A stretch of 7,278 nucleotides of DNA from an uncultured Flavobacteriaceae bacterium (GTDB lineage: Bacteria; Bacteroidota; Bacteroidia; Flavobacteriales; Flavobacteriaceae). The notes beneath the pieces were generated by a model. It ran no database searches. It was not told the origin of the DNA and was given only the letters and a program-made list of their open reading frames with translations. The DNA lies in the NCBI GenBank assembly GCA_913052425.1, contig CAJXEG010000068.1, forward strand, positions 1 through 7,278, written 5' to 3'. Shown in pieces: positions 6,155 to 7,278 of the stretch. The first letter of the stretch is position 1. Each line of letters starts with the position of its first letter. Position numbers and translations under genes: made by a program.

Positions 6155-7278
6155 ATGAAAATGACACAAACATGGCGCTGGTACGGACCCAATGATCCCG
6201 TAAGCCTATTAGACATTAGGCAGGCCGGTGCAACGGGTATTGTCAACGCTTTGCATCACATACCCAATGGTGACATTTGGTCGGTGGAAGAAATTCAAAA
6301 GAGAAAAAACGAAATCGAGAAGGCTGGACTCACCTGGGATGTGGTAGAATCACTACCGGTACACGAGAAAATAAAAACCAGAACCGAAGATTTTGAACAG
6401 ATCATCGAAAACTACAAGCAGAGTATGAAAAACCTGGCTTCTTGTAGCGTCTATGTTATCTGTTATAATTTTATGCCCATACTGGATTGGACAAGAACCC
6501 GATTGGATATGCCCTTGGAAGATGGTTCTCTTGCCCTGGAATACAACGCTTCGGAATTGAGGGTTTTTGATCTTCACATTCTCCAGCGTGAAGGGGCACA
6601 ACAAGATTATACCCCTCAGGAGATTGAACAAGCCAAAAAACAATTTGAAGACCTTGAGGCATCAGATATCCAAAGAATATCCGACAATATGCTCAAAGGC
6701 TTACCCGGTTCGGAGGAGGGATATTCCATGGAGGAGTTTAAAACCATGCTGGACACCTACAAAGGAATAGATGCGGATCAATTGCGTTCTCATTTGGTTA
6801 AATTTTTGGAAGAAATCATCCCATTGGCAGAGCAATTGGGCATCAGGATGTGTATTCACCCCGACGATCCACCCTTTTCACTTTTGGGTTTACCAAGAAT
6901 CATGAGTACCCGATCTGACTATCAATATATTTTTGAAAAGGTCACTCCACTTTCCAATGGTATTACATTTTGTACAGGTTCACTAGGCGTTAGGGCCGAT
7001 AACGACCTTGCCGCCATTTTCGATGCTTTTGCTGATCGTATTCATTTTTTACACCTAAGAAGTACCAAACGTGATGCTCAAGGTAATTTCTTTGAGGCAG
7101 ATCATCTTACCGGTGATGTGGACATGTTCGAGATCATCACTAGAGTCATTAGGGAACAAAGACGCAGAGTCGACGAAAATCGGCAAGATGCCTCTATTCC
7201 CATGCGACCGGATCACGGACATCAAATGTTAGATGATCTTGTAAAACCAAAAATTAATCCAGGCTACTCCGCCATTGG
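6155..7278 (+). CDS. uxuA: D-mannonate dehydratase (3' partial)
   Basis: UxuA removes water from D-mannonate to give 2-keto-3-deoxy-D-gluconate, in the cytoplasm, using a divalent metal such as Mn2+. The frame is open from ATG 6155 to the window end; 374 full codons are visible, about 20 short of the roughly 394 residues of E. coli UxuA. Identity is clear along the whole length: TWRWYGPNDPVSL (6-18), GATGIVNALHHIPNG (25-39), CYNFMPILDWTRT (103-115), IHPDDPP (234-240), CTGSLGVRADND (273-284), HLRSTKR (300-306) and MRPDHGHQMLDD (350-361). His235, Cys273, His300 and Asp353 are the likely metal ligands. The ATG at 6161 would be an equally plausible start, since known UxuA proteins begin just before TWRWYG. 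It is the last visible gene of the operon, and further pathway genes may follow beyond the edge. Confidence 0.96.
   Translation, partial: MKMTQTWRWYGPNDPVSLLDIRQAGATGIVNALHHIPNGDIWSVEEIQKRKNEIEKAGLTWDVVESLPVHEKIKTRTEDFEQIIENYKQSMKNLASCSVYVICYNFMPILDWTRTRLDMPLEDGSLALEYNASELRVFDLHILQREGAQQDYTPQEIEQAKKQFEDLEASDIQRISDNMLKGLPGSEEGYSMEEFKTMLDTYKGIDADQLRSHLVKFLEEIIPLAEQLGIRMCIHPDDPPFSLLGLPRIMSTRSDYQYIFEKVTPLSNGITFCTGSLGVRADNDLAAIFDAFADRIHFLHLRSTKRDAQGNFFEADHLTGDVDMFEIITRVIREQRRRVDENRQDASIPMRPDHGHQMLDDLVKPKINPGYSAI

Noticed and set aside
1..7278. CRISPR arrays, tRNA or rRNA genes, intact insertion sequences, known riboswitches
   Set aside because: No spaced direct repeats, RNA-gene signatures or transposase coding sequence were seen; nearly all of the window is explained by six catabolic or regulatory genes.

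Overview
The window looks like part of a chromosome from a marine-type member of the Bacteroidota, probably Flavobacteriia. The evidence is AT-rich DNA, two sites matching the phylum's TAnnTTTG -7 promoter element, start codons preceded by A/T-rich sequence rather than Shine-Dalgarno motifs, and protein variants that I recall from this phylum. The genus cannot be given from sequence alone.

Layout. At the left edge is the 3' part of a PhoD-type phosphodiesterase/alkaline phosphatase gene on the + strand; its start lies outside the window. It runs tail-to-tail into a LacI-family regulator on the - strand, and the two stop codons overlap. A 335-base intergenic region (2459-2793) separates the regulator from a tightly packed + strand operon that it faces divergently. 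This gap holds a promoter candidate on each strand, a LacI-type operator candidate, and two hairpin-forming stretches.

The operon encodes, in order: a sugar-porter MFS transporter, a Gfo/Idh/MocA oxidoreductase with an export-type N-terminus, an SDR-type D-mannonate oxidoreductase (fructuronate reductase, UxuB), and D-mannonate dehydratase (UxuA), which runs off the right edge about 20 codons short. The gaps are 8, 8 and 9 bases, so one transcript is likely.

How the genes fit together. UxuB and UxuA form the well-known hexuronate route D-fructuronate -> D-mannonate -> 2-keto-3-deoxy-D-gluconate (KDG). The locus therefore most likely imports and breaks down D-glucuronate or a glucuronate-containing sugar under LacI-type control. 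Uronate isomerase (UxaC), KDG kinase and KDPG aldolase are not in the window and may lie downstream or elsewhere. The step carried out by the Gfo/Idh/MocA protein is the real unknown: its position in a uronate operon suggests oxidation of a uronic-acid-containing glycoside or sugar before or during uptake, but this is inference. The rest is a recognisable catabolic locus, and I do not see a clearly novel system such as a defence island, CRISPR array or intact mobile element.
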